Shown piece by piece: positions 11,221 to 22,402 of a stretch of 64,000 nucleotides of DNA; the first letter of the stretch is position 1; each line of letters begins with the position of its first letter. This DNA is from Stagonosporopsis chrysanthemi (Eukaryota; Ascomycota; Dothideomycetes; Pleosporales; Didymellaceae). The notes below the pieces were generated by a model that saw nothing but the letters and a program-made list of their open reading frames with translations, did no database searches and was not told the origin of the DNA. The translations under genes and the position numbers were made by a program. The stretch is from the NCBI GenBank assembly GCA_022560025.1, contig JAFISE010000046.1, forward strand, positions 62,001 through 126,000. The letters run 5' to 3'.

Positions 11221-11330
11221 CTCTGGCTCGCAGGCTCTGTGCCCTCTGGCTCTGTGGCTCTGTGCCCTCTGGCTCTGTGGCTCTGTACCCTCTGCTCTCT
11301 GACCCTCTGGCCCTCTGGCCCTCTGGCTCG
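11221..11330. repeat. CTCTGGCT/CTGTGGCT imperfect tandem array
   Basis: Imperfect repeats of GCCCTCTGGCTCTGTGGCTC-like units decay into CCCTCTGG units over about 110 bp in the SLT2 upstream region. No coding role seen. Confidence 0.8.
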
Positions 11331-11976
11331 CCGCGCCGCCCTGCCCACACACGCCTGCCAGCTCTGCGCATCCGCCCTGTCGCGCAGCCCGCGCCCGCGA
11401 CGTGCTGCAGCCGATGCCCGTCCCGATGCGGCTAGCGCCCCCAGCCGGGCAGACCGCTCGTTCGCGGCCACGGCCACTCAGCAGCAGCCGCGCAGCAGAC
11501 GTCGCCGCGGACCCTGACGTGCGTGCGTACGTGCCACAGGGCTGATGCCACACGCCCGCTGGATGACCGTTCGCTCCCTTCGCACCCTACGCACCCATCC
11601 CACCCTTCGGCTACTCCGTGGAACCCGCAGATGGGCAGCTCCACTGCTGGAACAAGAAGGCGCCTCGTATCATCGCCGCCCATGCATGCATCACGTCACG
11701 AACCGCGTCAGCCGCGTGAGCAGCACCGTTGGAAATAACATACTAAATAGCAGGAACATGCACGTGCGCGCCAGTATCAACAGAGGGTATTCGTGCAAAG
11801 CAACCAAATCACAACCGCCCCTCGTGTGCACACCCTCACATCTCGTGTGTTTTGCCATGCACATCCCATGCCTCGACGCCATACCCGCCGCGCTAGCTGA
11901 CAGGAAGAGACTCCACCCAGGGCGCCAACCGCACAAACGCCAGTATAAAAATCCACAAAGCTCCACAACGCTGTAA

Positions 11977-14134
11977 TCATGACTCGTACGAGAACCGTCG
12001 TCTCGACCTGTCTGCCGACGACGGTGCGTCCAGTGGTGAGATGGGCGAAAGCACGTCGTCCACCGACCGGCCCCCTCGCACGCGGTATGGCGGCCATGGA
12101 GAGAAGGTGTCGCCTGCTTCCATAAACGCTCCGTCTCTGGGCGCTCGAGGCGTGACGGGCGACACCCCATCGCCCGGTAGTCTCGGGCTCACCATGGCGA
12201 TCTTGTCCAGAGACGCAATGGGAGCAGGCCGGGTGGCCGGCGAGACAGGTTGAATCTCTGTGCTCGGATCGATGCCATTGATATTCCTCTCCCGCACCAT
12301 CATCGACTCCTTCTCCGACAGCTGGCGGCTGGCTGCTTCATGGGGCGTGGGCACATCTCCCAGCATCTCGTAAACAGGCCGTTCCGTGTTCTCCACCTCC
12401 AACACTTCAACAGCCCCCTTCTCTTTGTCGCTTGCACCCATCTCATGCCGACGCACATCCGAGTGACCAGGGAGCTCGGCCTTGGGGAACACATTCGGTC
12501 GCCCCTCGCTCACCGGCGAAGAAGGGCCTTCGTCAGTGTCGGTAGGCGACGCTTTCCTGGCCGCCTCCATCTCAGCCGCATGCTTCATTGCCAGTGCATT
12601 GCAGCGTCGCCGCCAGTAGTACCCAACAATAGCCGTGATTATCAACCCCACAAGAAACACGCAGCCAATCGCGACACCAACCTTGACGCCTGTGTATAAG
12701 TCTGATGTGCCTGTGTTGGGATTTGACGTGCTCAAGTAGCTAGGTGAGACAATCGGGACCAGGCCAGTCGGCTTGCCGTACGTCCAGTCGACCTGATAGA
12801 CGCTGAAGCGGGCCCTTTCCCAGTCCACTGTGATGTAAGCTTCCTGCAAGAACATTCTCCCCAACGCCCACTGGCTCTTGTCCTTGCCGCGTCTCAGGGG
12901 AAAATACCTTGCCTTCTCTTTCAGGCCTTGGTAGGGAGATTGGGCCTCCAGATCAAACGCCGAGTACGGCAGCGTTATTTGGACAATCCCGTCCGTGGTG
13001 TACGACTGGTGCAAGCTGATCGTAACGTTGGGGTCCTGCGCCTGCAGTGTCTGGTGCAGCAGGTCGTCCACGAGGTACAATTGCGTTTCGTTGTCATACG
13101 TCAGTCCAAAGGCTTTTTCGAAGGCCTCGCAGATCTCCTTTGGTAGCCAGAGCTCTGCGACAGTCGTGTCAATCACCAAGGCTACATCGTCCAACCCGTC
13201 TGGGATGAGGTTAATGTCGGACTGAGTCGTGGTCGTTGCAGTCAGTCCAGCGAGTCCCACGGTCAGGTCGCGCTCGTTGTCCGGTGAGAAGACGAACGAA
13301 ACGTTGTTTGGAATATATCGTGATGAATCGTAACCACCAAGTGTCAAACTACTGAGGAACACGGCATCGTCTAGATGAATCAGTGGGTGACGGGTTCAAT
13401 AAAGTGAGCAGTGACATACGATACTGCGCACCCGCTGTATAGCCAAAGGAGATACTAGGGATGTTGCCCTGCTCGAACAGCCGTGTCATGTAGCTGGGCA
13501 CAGGCGGCACGTCCAGCAGATTCGCAGAGAAATTGGTTGACTTGGGATGCAGCCCTATGTGACCAAGCCAGGCGTTGGCGAATTTGAGAGTGCCAATCGT
13601 GGTGTTGGCGACTGCTGGACCCTCTTCTCCCGGCAGACCAAGTCCAACTGCGTCGAATCCATAGTAGCCAGTGCTTGACGATCCATATGCACCGCCGATC
13701 CACAGATCGTAGTAGCCCTCGTCGACCCAAGTGCTTGACTGGTTGGTGTTGAAGAGGAATCCCCGACGGCGCTCGCAATCCTGATCAACTTCGGGCGGCA
13801 GCGTTGTGTTAGTGGCGGTGTCTAGGTACTGGACTTTGCAGGCCTCGCTGTTCACGGCCCATATCTGCTGACTTGCCGTCGATGGCAGGACCTGGACAAC
13901 CGACTGCTGTGAACCCACTCGCAACGTGAATGTGTTCCATTGTCCATCAATGCCAGCCCAGCCCTGGTCCGGCGCGACTGTCAAGGGCAATGGCACGCTC
14001 GAGAGTCCTGCGCGCAGTGTGTAGTCTGGCACGTTGGTGGTGTTCTTCTGCACATAAGTGGCCGAGCAAAGCGAGACGGATGCCCACAACAGGAGTGTCG
14101 TGTAGGCGCAGGGCCTGGTGGGTCGGAGAAGCAT
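11977..14134 (-). CDS. Membrane-anchored pepsin-fold (A1-like) protein with degenerate active sites
   Basis: Two exons on the minus strand, 14134-13420 and 13370-11977, giving 702 aa. A signal peptide spans about residues 1-25. An aspartic-protease-like bilobal domain follows, with several N-glycosylation sequons. A transmembrane helix lies at about 468-490, followed by RRRC and a cytosolic tail of ~210 residues rich in Pro/Ser/Glu. Where pepsins carry the first DTG this protein has VLPSTAS (82-88); at the second site it has IDTT (about 305-308). Proteolysis by the usual mechanism is therefore unlikely. Related single-pass A1-domain proteins are common in Pezizomycotina and mostly uncharacterised (general knowledge). 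A wall or surface sensor/scaffold role is inference. The fold assignment is moderately secure; function is unknown. Confidence 0.82.
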
Positions 14135-15367
14135 GGCGCTACGTTTCTAGTGGAGCGAGGGAAGGCGCGACCAGTCAAACATCTGCAACCTCGTCGACAG
14201 ACGTTCACCACTCCAACATGGTCGACTGCCTTCAGATGGATGGATGGAGGATGCAGACGCACCGCGACAAGATCTGAGATAGGGCTGGACTGCCCATTAC
14301 CTCAGCCGGCAGTCAAGGCCAAGGCACGCTGTTCTAACTGACTTTGGCACGTTCGACGATGGGCGTTGAGCGCTCTCCAGGCCACCGAGTCATGCCATTC
14401 GTTGCGCCTCCGGCAAAAGGCCTGCTGCGACTACCACCTTCCTGCCGCGGCGCCTGGCTGAGTATTGCGCCCGCGCCGTGCGAGCACCGTCCCGCAAACA
14501 GGTGGTACTCCCCAGAAACCGTGATGGACTCGACAATAACACGCCACCAGCGCTCGCACTGAAGCCCTGTGCGCCGCTGACCTCCGCACGTTCGGCTGCC
14601 CCCGTGCGAGATGAGACGTGCGGTATCGATGCCCCTCCTTGGTGTCCTTGAGCAGTCCAAGTCTGGCCTGCAGACGTGGTCTGATATGCCTGCGCACATC
14701 TCGAACCATCTGGCCCGCATGCCTTCGCTGCAGCTTGCGTGCACGCAATATGACAGTGCCAGCGCCGCAATATGACACAGCTGACAGCTGTGCCTCTGCC
14801 ATAGCATGAAGCGCAATCTAATCCGCACTGCACCGTGTCACCAATCAGCAAGGGACTGGCACATGGTCGTGCAGCCTCCATGGCAGAAGAACAGCCGCGG
14901 CGCACAAATACAAGCTATCAGCCATGTCGGGAAAGGCACAGCCGCTTCGTTAGTGGCTTGTACCCCGGAGCCAAGGCTGTCGACGGCACAGAACTTCCGT
15001 TCAGCATTTGCTCGACCAGCATCGCGGTAAGGAGAGCAACAGACTCGAAGTTGACGAGCATAAGCAAGTCATGGGTAGAGGAGAATACTCCGCATAGAAA
15101 GTGTACCTGACGGCGAGGTGTTTACTCAATGAAGAGAAGGCTTACGGGCCAGCGTCGACTAACACTTAAGCTGGTGGCTTGCGCCTAGTCAACAACCCAT
15201 GTCCATCCTTGACAGCTTCCATGAAGAGACAAACCGGTCGAGTCTAAAACACATTGGCCCGCTTTTGCTGCTGAACTGCCCCTTGCTCTCTTTTGACTCG
15301 GCGTCGTCGCTGCAGCGCATACGTCCTGTATGCAACATGTTCGGATGAGCTGCACATTGCGACAGGC
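14135..15367. promoter_or_regulatory. Divergent intergenic region between two surface-protein genes
   Basis: About 1.2 kb separates the start codons of the pepsin-fold gene (minus) and the modular wall-protein gene (plus). ORFs such as 14334-14828 and 14390-14905 (minus) are Cys/Arg/Trp-rich and overlap in several frames, so I treat them as chance. No clear core promoter element assigned. Confidence 0.55.
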
Positions 15368-18112
15368 ATGGTTATGCGATTCTCCCTCCTGGCCCTCTCT
15401 CTGACGCCTGCATCGACAGCCGTCAGATCCCAGGACCGTGGTAGCGCGAACCACACAGGTAAGCCGAGTCTCTCGACCCGCCTCGTATTCGACTAACCAA
15501 GCCATCAAGCCGCCTCATACTCTAACAGCACAACAGAGGCTGAATCCTCAATTTTAATAGCCGCGACTGCTTCACAGTCAAGCCCTCTATCTGACCACTA
15601 CTCTGTTGCTGAGACAGCGTTTCCCACCGCTTACTCTGCTGCTCGGCCCACGGAGACCGGGTTGATCAATCCTGACAATGCGGCTCTTCACAACTCTACG
15701 AGCAACAACGCATCGTGTACCGTTCACATTCCGGATGCGGAGATCAAGTGGTGGTTCCCGGTGACTTTCTCTCTACCAATTGCGACCATCACCCGAGCAT
15801 GGGGCAACTACTCAAACTCAATATCTTATACCTTTGTGCGCCACACGACGTCTTTTGATGTCGCCGGCGCTCTGCAGACCGAAGCACTGTGCACCTCAGG
15901 ATGGACCACGTACACCGAGTGGGACTGGACAGCCTACGAATGTCTTCCGTATACCGAGAGGCCGACTGCTGCCAGCACGGCTCTAGCTTACCGGTCAGCT
16001 GTTCTACCAATACCTACTGGTAATGAGATGCTCCAGAATGATGTCTGGATGTACGACATCATGTTTGACAACATGCCATCGCCTACCACAGAGATTTCGC
16101 TGGCACCGAATTCTACTGTTGTGGAGACAATGCCGACTCCTTTTGTCCATGTCACGGCCTATGAAGTCGAGCGTGGAAACAGCACAGAAACAGTGCACTT
16201 GAACTCGGTCTACCTGCAGTCATACTGGAAGAAGGGAATTGAACATGAAGCAGCAGCCACTGGGCCGATCCCGGATGGCTTCATGGAGCAGATTCCACAA
16301 TCGTCTTGCGTTGCTGGGAGTCTGCAAGCTGTTGTTACGGTCATTGCCTTTGTTGAGATGTACTACGCTCACTTTGCATGGTTTGCACCTGGCATCGTTC
16401 ACTGGGAATCGTCAGCAATTGGCTGGGATGACGAATTTGTTCACGGACTCGTGGATCCAACACTGAGCAATCTGCTGCCGCAGACTAAGACAGATTGGAA
16501 TCTTCCTGCAGTCACGACTGGACCAGCAGCATCGGGCGCAGCTGGAGTGAGGATTCCCGCAGCAACAGCAGAGCCTGGCGTAGCCGTTGTCGCAAATAAA
16601 GGCACCAAGACTGCGTCTTTACATACCGTCGGCACCATCGGCACAGCTCCCGTTTTGGTGGGCCCGTCTTCTATTGTCGTCGTGGGGTCTCAAACTCTCA
16701 GACCTGGCGGACCAGCCGTAACCGTGGGCGGAACCCCTGTTGCATTGGTGCCCTCAGCTACTGCTGTCGTAGTAGGAGGCACGTCGCTGCCGCTGCCTCA
16801 GCTTCCGAGACCTGGCCAACAGCAGACCGTTGGTATCCTTGGGACAGATCCAGTCGTGGTTGGTCCATCATCCATCGTGGTGGTTGGCACGCAGACACTC
16901 GATCCTGGCGGATCTGTCATAACACTTGGGTCTGGGACCATCGTTTCGCTTGCGCCTTCAGCCACGGCTCTCGTCATTGGGGGCACGATTTCAATCCTGC
17001 CGCAAGTCGTCAACCAAGGGCTACCAGCAGTGACGCCGCCGGTCTTGACGATCGGTTCGTCAACATTCGTGCCAAACGCTGCTACCCAGTTCTTTATCGG
17101 ACCTGGGCAGACTCTAGTACCAGGCGGGACTGCTGTTGTGGGTGGGGTGAAGGTTAGCCTTGACTCGTCAGCTGCCTTCGTAGTAGTAGGCAGCTCAACA
17201 CAGGTACTACCACCGTCAGGATCAGCCCTGGGACAGGTTACCAATAATCGACCAGAGCTGATCCTGGGTGGATCGACATTTACCGCCCTTCCCACGAGCA
17301 GCATAGTCGACGGATCCTCGAGTGACAATTCGGGTGATCCGGACAAGCCTCAACATCAGGATGAGGACAGTCAAGATGTGGCAGGCCCGACTTTTGTGAT
17401 TTCAGGTAAGACACTGAAACCAGGCGGCGCACCCATCACAGTCTCTGGCTCGACATTGTCTCTCGCGTCAGCAGGATCTTTCCTTGTGGTTGATGGTTCG
17501 ACAACGACTCTTGCCACACCTGCTAGAGCGGCTGCGGCACAAGTCACGCCTCCGATACTGACTATCGGCAATGGCGTCTTCAGGCCTCTTCCTGGCACAG
17601 GGACAACGTATCAGATCGGCACGGCACTGCTTTCACCTGGAGGTAGCGTCGTAGTCGCGGGGACGAGAATCTCTCTTGCGGCGGGTGCCACAGCGCTTGT
17701 GGTAAACGGAGTCACTACCTCCCTCTCACCCCAAGCGCAGGCGATGGTCACAAACCCACCATTGCTGACAATTGGAAGCCAGACGTACACAGCATCGACT
17801 GGGACGGCGTTCATCATTGGCGGGCAGACCTTGACTCCGGATGGTACGATCACGGTCGATGGGACGACCATAATTCTTTCTCCAGGGGCTACAGAGCTCG
17901 TGTATGGCAGCTCAGGTCGAAGCACGAGCTCAACGCTGTTTCCAGCAACAACAGTCAGAAGTACAAGAACCGCAACAGCACCTAGTGCAAGTGAGGGACA
18001 GAGTGGAGGGGAAGCGGCGCCGACAAGCACACGAGGAGCAGCATCGCGGGCCGGATCATCCATCGCCGTACTGCTGGGTGCTATGGGCTGCTTGAATTGG
18101 GTGCTTGTGTGA
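15368..18112 (+). CDS. Modular secreted cell-wall protein, probably GPI-anchored
   Basis: Two exons, 15368-15458 and 15510-18112, giving 897 aa. The N-terminus MVMRFSLLALSLTPAS is a signal peptide. A ~340-residue N-terminal region with many N-glycosylation sequons follows. Then come six copies of a module built around 'TL.PGG..i.v.GT.isLaPsatalVv.g'. A Ser/Thr/Gly-rich stretch and a C-terminal hydrophobic tail (SSIAVLLGAMGCLNWVLV) suggest a GPI attachment signal. The intron was set by reading phase: exon 1 ends one base into a codon and exon 2 supplies the other two. Proteins with this PGG repeat are widespread in filamentous ascomycetes and uncharacterised. A structural or adhesive wall role is inferred from architecture only. 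The start gives the best signal peptide; a second ATG lies two codons later. Confidence 0.85.
16651..17935 (+). repeat. Six diverged ~50-residue PGG modules inside the wall-protein gene
   Basis: Module cores can be recognised by SQTLRPGGPAVTV, TQTLDPGGSVITL, GQTLVPGGTAVV, GKTLKPGGAPITV, TALLSPGGSVVV and GQTLTPDGTITV. The first two are most alike and share VVGPSSIVVVG, which suggests a later duplication. Confidence 0.8.
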
Positions 18113-19337
18113 GAGCTCACATCTTTAAGCGCATGACTTTGAACATCATTATACCGGCGTTTGGGAGGCACATTTGCATAGCATAGTATGGTATCGGCAT
18201 CAGCGAACTCTCCATGGAAGGATTCTGGCGCCGCCCTTTTGACGGCTTTATACCGCACTTCAGCGTGCACTGACTGCAGAGTCTAATATCGAAAATATCC
18301 ACGATCAACTTGCACAACTACAGCGAGTCAACATCGCAAGCCATTTTCTACCTCATACATGTGACGCCTTCACCCTCGCAGTGACATGTCACAGCCAAGC
18401 ACCGCAGCTCAGCCTCAACGGTCAACAGGCCTCATCGAGCAGGTCGCCTCTGTTTGCATTTATCCGCAGTGACTCTTCAACAGCTCGCGAGATGAGGGCG
18501 TTGATGCCTTGCGGTAGGGCTGGCCGCCTCACGCGGGATGTTTGTGTGTAACGGTGCCTGGCGGTGCCTGGCCGGATCGAGCCTCAACGAACGCCACATC
18601 CGACCTCAAATTTCTTCGTCACCCGACTTACACCTACCCCTGTCACCAGCAGCACAGCTGTATCGCGCACACCGGGCGGTGTTACAGTGCAGCAGCGCTT
18701 CCTAGTCCCTCTTTTGATTACGATGATGATGACGGTGTGAAGGGCGTTACTAGCAGACGCACCGTCAATACATGTCAAAGTCGCGATGGAGAGGTCTGGA
18801 GTTATATTAGGGGCGGCGTGCAGCAGAATTTCCCTGAGCCGCTTAGGCGTCCCGCAGCCCCTGCAGAAATCCTGAGCCATACGACTCGCATGGCCCAAAA
18901 TACTCCTTTCAATTCCGCTAACCCCTGTCGACTGCGCCGGAACAGGTGCTTGGTAGTCTCGCGTAGCCCTTCAGATCAAGCTTCCCTGACAACACCTTCC
19001 AGCATGGCCTTCACGGTGTTTGCTCGTGGTCCTTGCGCACTCGTGCGGTGCACGCTATTGGCTACGTCGCATTACAATGGCGGCGCGCTGCTTGCTCTAT
19101 TGGTCGCGCAGGCGATGGACAGGCTGGTTGTGCAAGGCTAGCAGCAGCACGCCAAGGAGAAGGAGATGTGACTCTGCGACCGGTCAACGGTTTTCTCTTT
19201 AGAGGCGGCACAGCTGTAGCACGGTGTGAAGCTTGTCGAGGTTAAAATGACTTTGGCGCCCTGACGTCTGTCGGCTACGAATCTCACGATATTTGCCTTG
19301 CAGTTTGATCTCAACCCTCACTTCAAGGTTGATCATC
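18113..19337. other. Intergenic region without a supportable gene
   Basis: About 1.2 kb between two co-directional genes. The ORF at 18542-19141 (199 codons) has no domain, signal peptide or favourable codon pattern, and the opposite strand also has ORFs. The last few hundred bases are presumably the promoter of the downstream membrane protein. Confidence 0.55.
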
Positions 19338-20951
19338 ATGGCTTTCAGGTTCGCACTTGCTGCGCTTGCGTTCGGCGCTGCGGGCGTAAAGGCACAGACG
19401 ACAGACGAGTCGAACTTTTACTCACTCTCGGGGAATGACTACTTCGAGACCAGGAGGTCTACCGCAAGAACGTCCATGTTCTGGACAGTCACACAGCGGT
19501 ACATGGACTGGGTGTCCACATCTACTTACACCTACGCCGGCGAGACTACAACCTACGCGGACACATACACACGGACGATCAAGGCCTCGGCGACGCCCAC
19601 CATCACGCCGACATACTCAGCAGTCTCCAAGTCAGCCTACGATGATGTTGAGGTGCACGCATTGTACTACCCTACCGGCGCGGTTGCGGAAGCGGACCTC
19701 GTCTCGAAGAGCTATTACGACTACTTCGACACGTCGTCAACACCAACAGCAACGTCGAGGTCGACATACTCTACAACAGACTACTACATGCCTGTAACTA
19801 TGACAGCACCTGCCAGCTGTCCCACGATCTTCACTGTGGCCACACAAGCTGCGATCTCATACATCCCGTCCATCGTCACCGACCAACTCCAGCCCGCATC
19901 CACAGAAGTCAGCACAAGCGAGGGTCGGTCGTACGTCTACGAGTACGCGACGTGGTACCTCACTGATGGCGCAGCACCCTTCACCAGCTCTCTCGACTCG
20001 AACTACTACTACTACATCTCCTCGTGCACACCTCCCCCTGCCTTATCCACAGGCAGCACCCGTACGTCTAGCGGGGGAGGTGGCGGCTCGTCTTCCGGCT
20101 CTGGAAACGATAATGTCGATTACTGGACAGACTACCAGGCGTGCTATTTTGGCGGCTGCACCAGCCTGAAGACCTGGATCATCATCATCGCCACCGTCCT
20201 CCCCGGTATTTTCCTCCTCGGCTTCCTCGAATCCTGGTTCTGGTACACCCGTCTGATGAAGGGCAAGTCCGCCATGCGCTGCGGCACAGTATGCTGGGTC
20301 CTGCTCTCGCTGTGGGTGCTGTGCTTCACACGCATGCAAGACGCGCGCAGCAAGGAGGACCAAGAGCTGCTCAGGCAGAAGTGGAAGGAGATGCCCGCGG
20401 GGCAGAAGTTCAAGAACTGGTCCTGGGGCTTCAAGCGCCGCTACCCCGTCCCCCTCCTCGGCCAGTTCTCCAAACAGACCGTCGGCATCGTCCCTGAAGG
20501 CCAGCCGCTGCATCCAGCCATGGCTCAGGTCCCCGCCGGACAGGTCTTCTACTACGGTCCTCCCCCGCCAGGCGCGCCTGGGTGGCAGCAGGGCCCCAAC
20601 GGCGGTGCAGGATACCCAATGCCGCCGCAAGGCTACCCACAGCAGGGCGGCTACTACGCAGCGAACGTGCCGAAGGAGGGCGTGGTGGTTGGGTCATCAC
20701 CTGTCCCCGGCACAGCAACACCGCCGCAGGCGCCGCAGCCTCCCACGTCGCCGCCGAGCGCCCAGCTGCCTGCTCTGCCGCAGCAGACCGCGCCTGTTCC
20801 TGCTCCGCCGGCAAACGTGAGCGAGGCCCCTGCTGAGCAGACACGTGAAGTGTCAGCGTCGACAGCCCCTCGCGCCCCGGCGACGACGCAGCCGCAGCCT
20901 ACACACCCTGCGCCTGCGAAGAACGAGACGGACGACGACTTGTATAAGTAG
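19338..20951 (+). CDS. Ser/Thr/Tyr-rich membrane protein with proline-rich cytosolic tail, unknown function
   Basis: Single-exon gene, 537 aa. A signal peptide covers residues 1-19 (cleavage near VKA-Q). An ectodomain of ~250 residues rich in Ser/Thr/Tyr contains an SSGGGGGSSSGSG linker near 244-256. A short Cys pair (ACYFGGC) precedes a membrane helix at about 279-303, and a second hydrophobic segment lies at about 316-331. The cytosolic tail has a Lys/Trp-rich part (FKNWSWGFKRRYPVP) followed by ~140 residues rich in Pro/Gln/Gly/Ala. The layout resembles plasma-membrane wall-stress sensors, but I do not recognise a named family. The ATG at 19338 was chosen because it starts the signal peptide. 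Its neighbours are wall-related, so a surface-sensing role is plausible but unproven. Confidence 0.85.
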   Translation: MAFRFALAALAFGAAGVKAQTTDESNFYSLSGNDYFETRRSTARTSMFWTVTQRYMDWVSTSTYTYAGETTTYADTYTRTIKASATPTITPTYSAVSKSAYDDVEVHALYYPTGAVAEADLVSKSYYDYFDTSSTPTATSRSTYSTTDYYMPVTMTAPASCPTIFTVATQAAISYIPSIVTDQLQPASTEVSTSEGRSYVYEYATWYLTDGAAPFTSSLDSNYYYYISSCTPPPALSTGSTRTSSGGGGGSSSGSGNDNVDYWTDYQACYFGGCTSLKTWIIIIATVLPGIFLLGFLESWFWYTRLMKGKSAMRCGTVCWVLLSLWVLCFTRMQDARSKEDQELLRQKWKEMPAGQKFKNWSWGFKRRYPVPLLGQFSKQTVGIVPEGQPLHPAMAQVPAGQVFYYGPPPPGAPGWQQGPNGGAGYPMPPQGYPQQGGYYAANVPKEGVVVGSSPVPGTATPPQAPQPPTSPPSAQLPALPQQTAPVPAPPANVSEAPAEQTREVSASTAPRAPATTQPQPTHPAPAKNETDDDLYK

Positions 20952-21382
20952 GCTGACGGATGATGTTGAGTGGTCATGGAGAGGTTATGTCATGAAAGAG
21001 CGTTTGAACTTTGCATAATACGGATTTTAGTTGCATAGACGAAGAGATCAAGATACCCATAGCGGCGATATTAGCGTAGTCGTAAATTTTAATGGTCAAA
21101 GTTTGACAAGGACGATGAACATGTACAAAGCTTTGTTGCGTGAATGATTACCAAGCACTAAGGGAGGCACAACTTCTGCAAGTTCTTTTTGACAGCACAT
21201 ATCGACAAAATCTCCAGTCCTCGTAGATAGACAGATGATCCACTAATTTATCGATCCAGCAAGCACAGTCCAGCCTTACTATCCATCAGCCTCATCCCAC
21301 CTTATCGATAACCACTCCCCAAATTCCCACCCACGTCACACCCACCCATGCTTCCACACCCACACCCACAGTCCTTACCACC
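20952..21382. promoter_or_regulatory. Upstream region of the OTU protease gene
   Basis: 431 bp between co-directional genes. The first half is AT-richer (3' UTR of the membrane-protein gene). The last ~100 bp are CA/CCACCC-rich pyrimidine sequence, as in many fungal 5' leaders. No gene seen. Confidence 0.55.
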
Positions 21383-22402
21383 ATGACCGACCTCACAGCG
21401 CCCTCGCCCACCGCCTCGACGCCCACGCCCCTCGAAGCGCTCCAGCAACGGCACCGCAAAGAGCAACGCGACCTCGTCTCGCGCATAACACAGAAGAAGA
21501 AACAAGCCAGCAAGAAGACACGCAAGGGCGTCAACGACGAGTGCGAGCGGCTGGAGCGCGAGCTGCGCGAGAAGCAAGAGGAGGAGACACGGCAACTGAC
21601 GGGCCTGGACGGTGACGTGCAAGACGACGCCGAGGAAAGCGACACCGAAGATGGCTCCAACGAGGTCGTCGACGTGCAAATCGGGGCATTAAGCATCAAC
21701 GGCTCTGCCGCAGCCTCTGGGCCGCCCCCACCCAGCCCTCCTCCCCCTCGCACAAATCCAAACACTGCCGCACCCAGCGAACCCAGCGGGCCCCCCAAGA
21801 AGAAAAACCGCGCCAAAGAACGTCTCGCGCGCCGCAAAGCCGACCACGACGCCGCCATCGCCCAGGCCGAGGAAGAAGCCCGCAACGCGCCCAACCCGCG
21901 CGAGCAGGAGAAACAGCGCTTCGAGCCCCTGCTGAGCGAGAGGAAACTCGTGCTGCGCGAGATCCGCGCAGACGGGCACTGTCTGTACGCCGCGGTTGCG
22001 GACCAGCTCGCCGCGCGCGACTTGTCGCTGCAGCCGCGCATCCCCATCTTGCTCGCCGAGGGCGCGGCTCCGTACAGAACCGTGCGCGAGACGGCGGCGA
22101 CGTGGATTGAGACGCATGGCGGGGATTTCGAGGCGTTTATGGAGGATTCGCTGCCGGAGCATGTGCGCAAGATACGGGAGACGGGGGAGTGGGGCGGGCA
22201 TTTGGAGTTGTTGGCGTTGGCGAGGGGGTATGGGGTGAGGGTCTGTGTGTTGCATAGCGACGGGCGGGTGGATAGGATTGAGGAGGATGCTGGGGGGGAT
22301 GGTGACGACGCGGGGAGGGAGAAGGAGGAGGTGTGGTTGGGGTATTACCGGCACAGTCACGGGTTGGGGGAGCATTACAACAGTCTGAGGCAGGCGGAGT
22401 GA
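21383..22402 (+). CDS. OTU2: OTU-domain deubiquitinase (OTUD6/yeast Otu2 type)
   Basis: Single exon, 339 aa. The N-terminal half is charged coiled coil (residues ~18-75 and 140-185), separated by an acidic and a proline-rich linker. The OTU cysteine protease domain fills residues ~183-339. Its catalytic motif is ADGHCLY with Asp197 and Cys200, and the general-base histidine is His331 in GEHYNSL near the C-terminus. The coiled coil followed by OTU matches OTUD6B/Otu2, which remove ubiquitin from 40S ribosomal subunits and affect translation (family knowledge). All three expected catalytic positions are present. It converges on the methyltransferase gene with only 56 bp between stop codons. Confidence 0.93.
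   Translation: MTDLTAPSPTASTPTPLEALQQRHRKEQRDLVSRITQKKKQASKKTRKGVNDECERLERELREKQEEETRQLTGLDGDVQDDAEESDTEDGSNEVVDVQIGALSINGSAAASGPPPPSPPPPRTNPNTAAPSEPSGPPKKKNRAKERLARRKADHDAAIAQAEEEARNAPNPREQEKQRFEPLLSERKLVLREIRADGHCLYAAVADQLAARDLSLQPRIPILLAEGAAPYRTVRETAATWIETHGGDFEAFMEDSLPEHVRKIRETGEWGGHLELLALARGYGVRVCVLHSDGRVDRIEEDAGGDGDDAGREKEEVWLGYYRHSHGLGEHYNSLRQAE

Larger units (their letters stand above)
10794..11976. promoter_or_regulatory. SLT2 upstream region and 3' flank of the pepsin-fold gene
   Basis: About 1.2 kb upstream of the SLT2 start. The proximal part is a GC-rich tandem repeat (10819-10899) that would lie in the 5' leader or core promoter. A second CTCTGGCT-type array lies at 11221-11330. 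Short ORFs on both strands here are by-products of the repeats. The distal part, beyond about 11700, is the 3' flank of the next gene. Confidence 0.55.

Noticed and set aside
18542..19141. 199-codon plus-strand ORF
   Set aside because: No family, signal peptide or splice support, and competing ORFs occur on the other strand.
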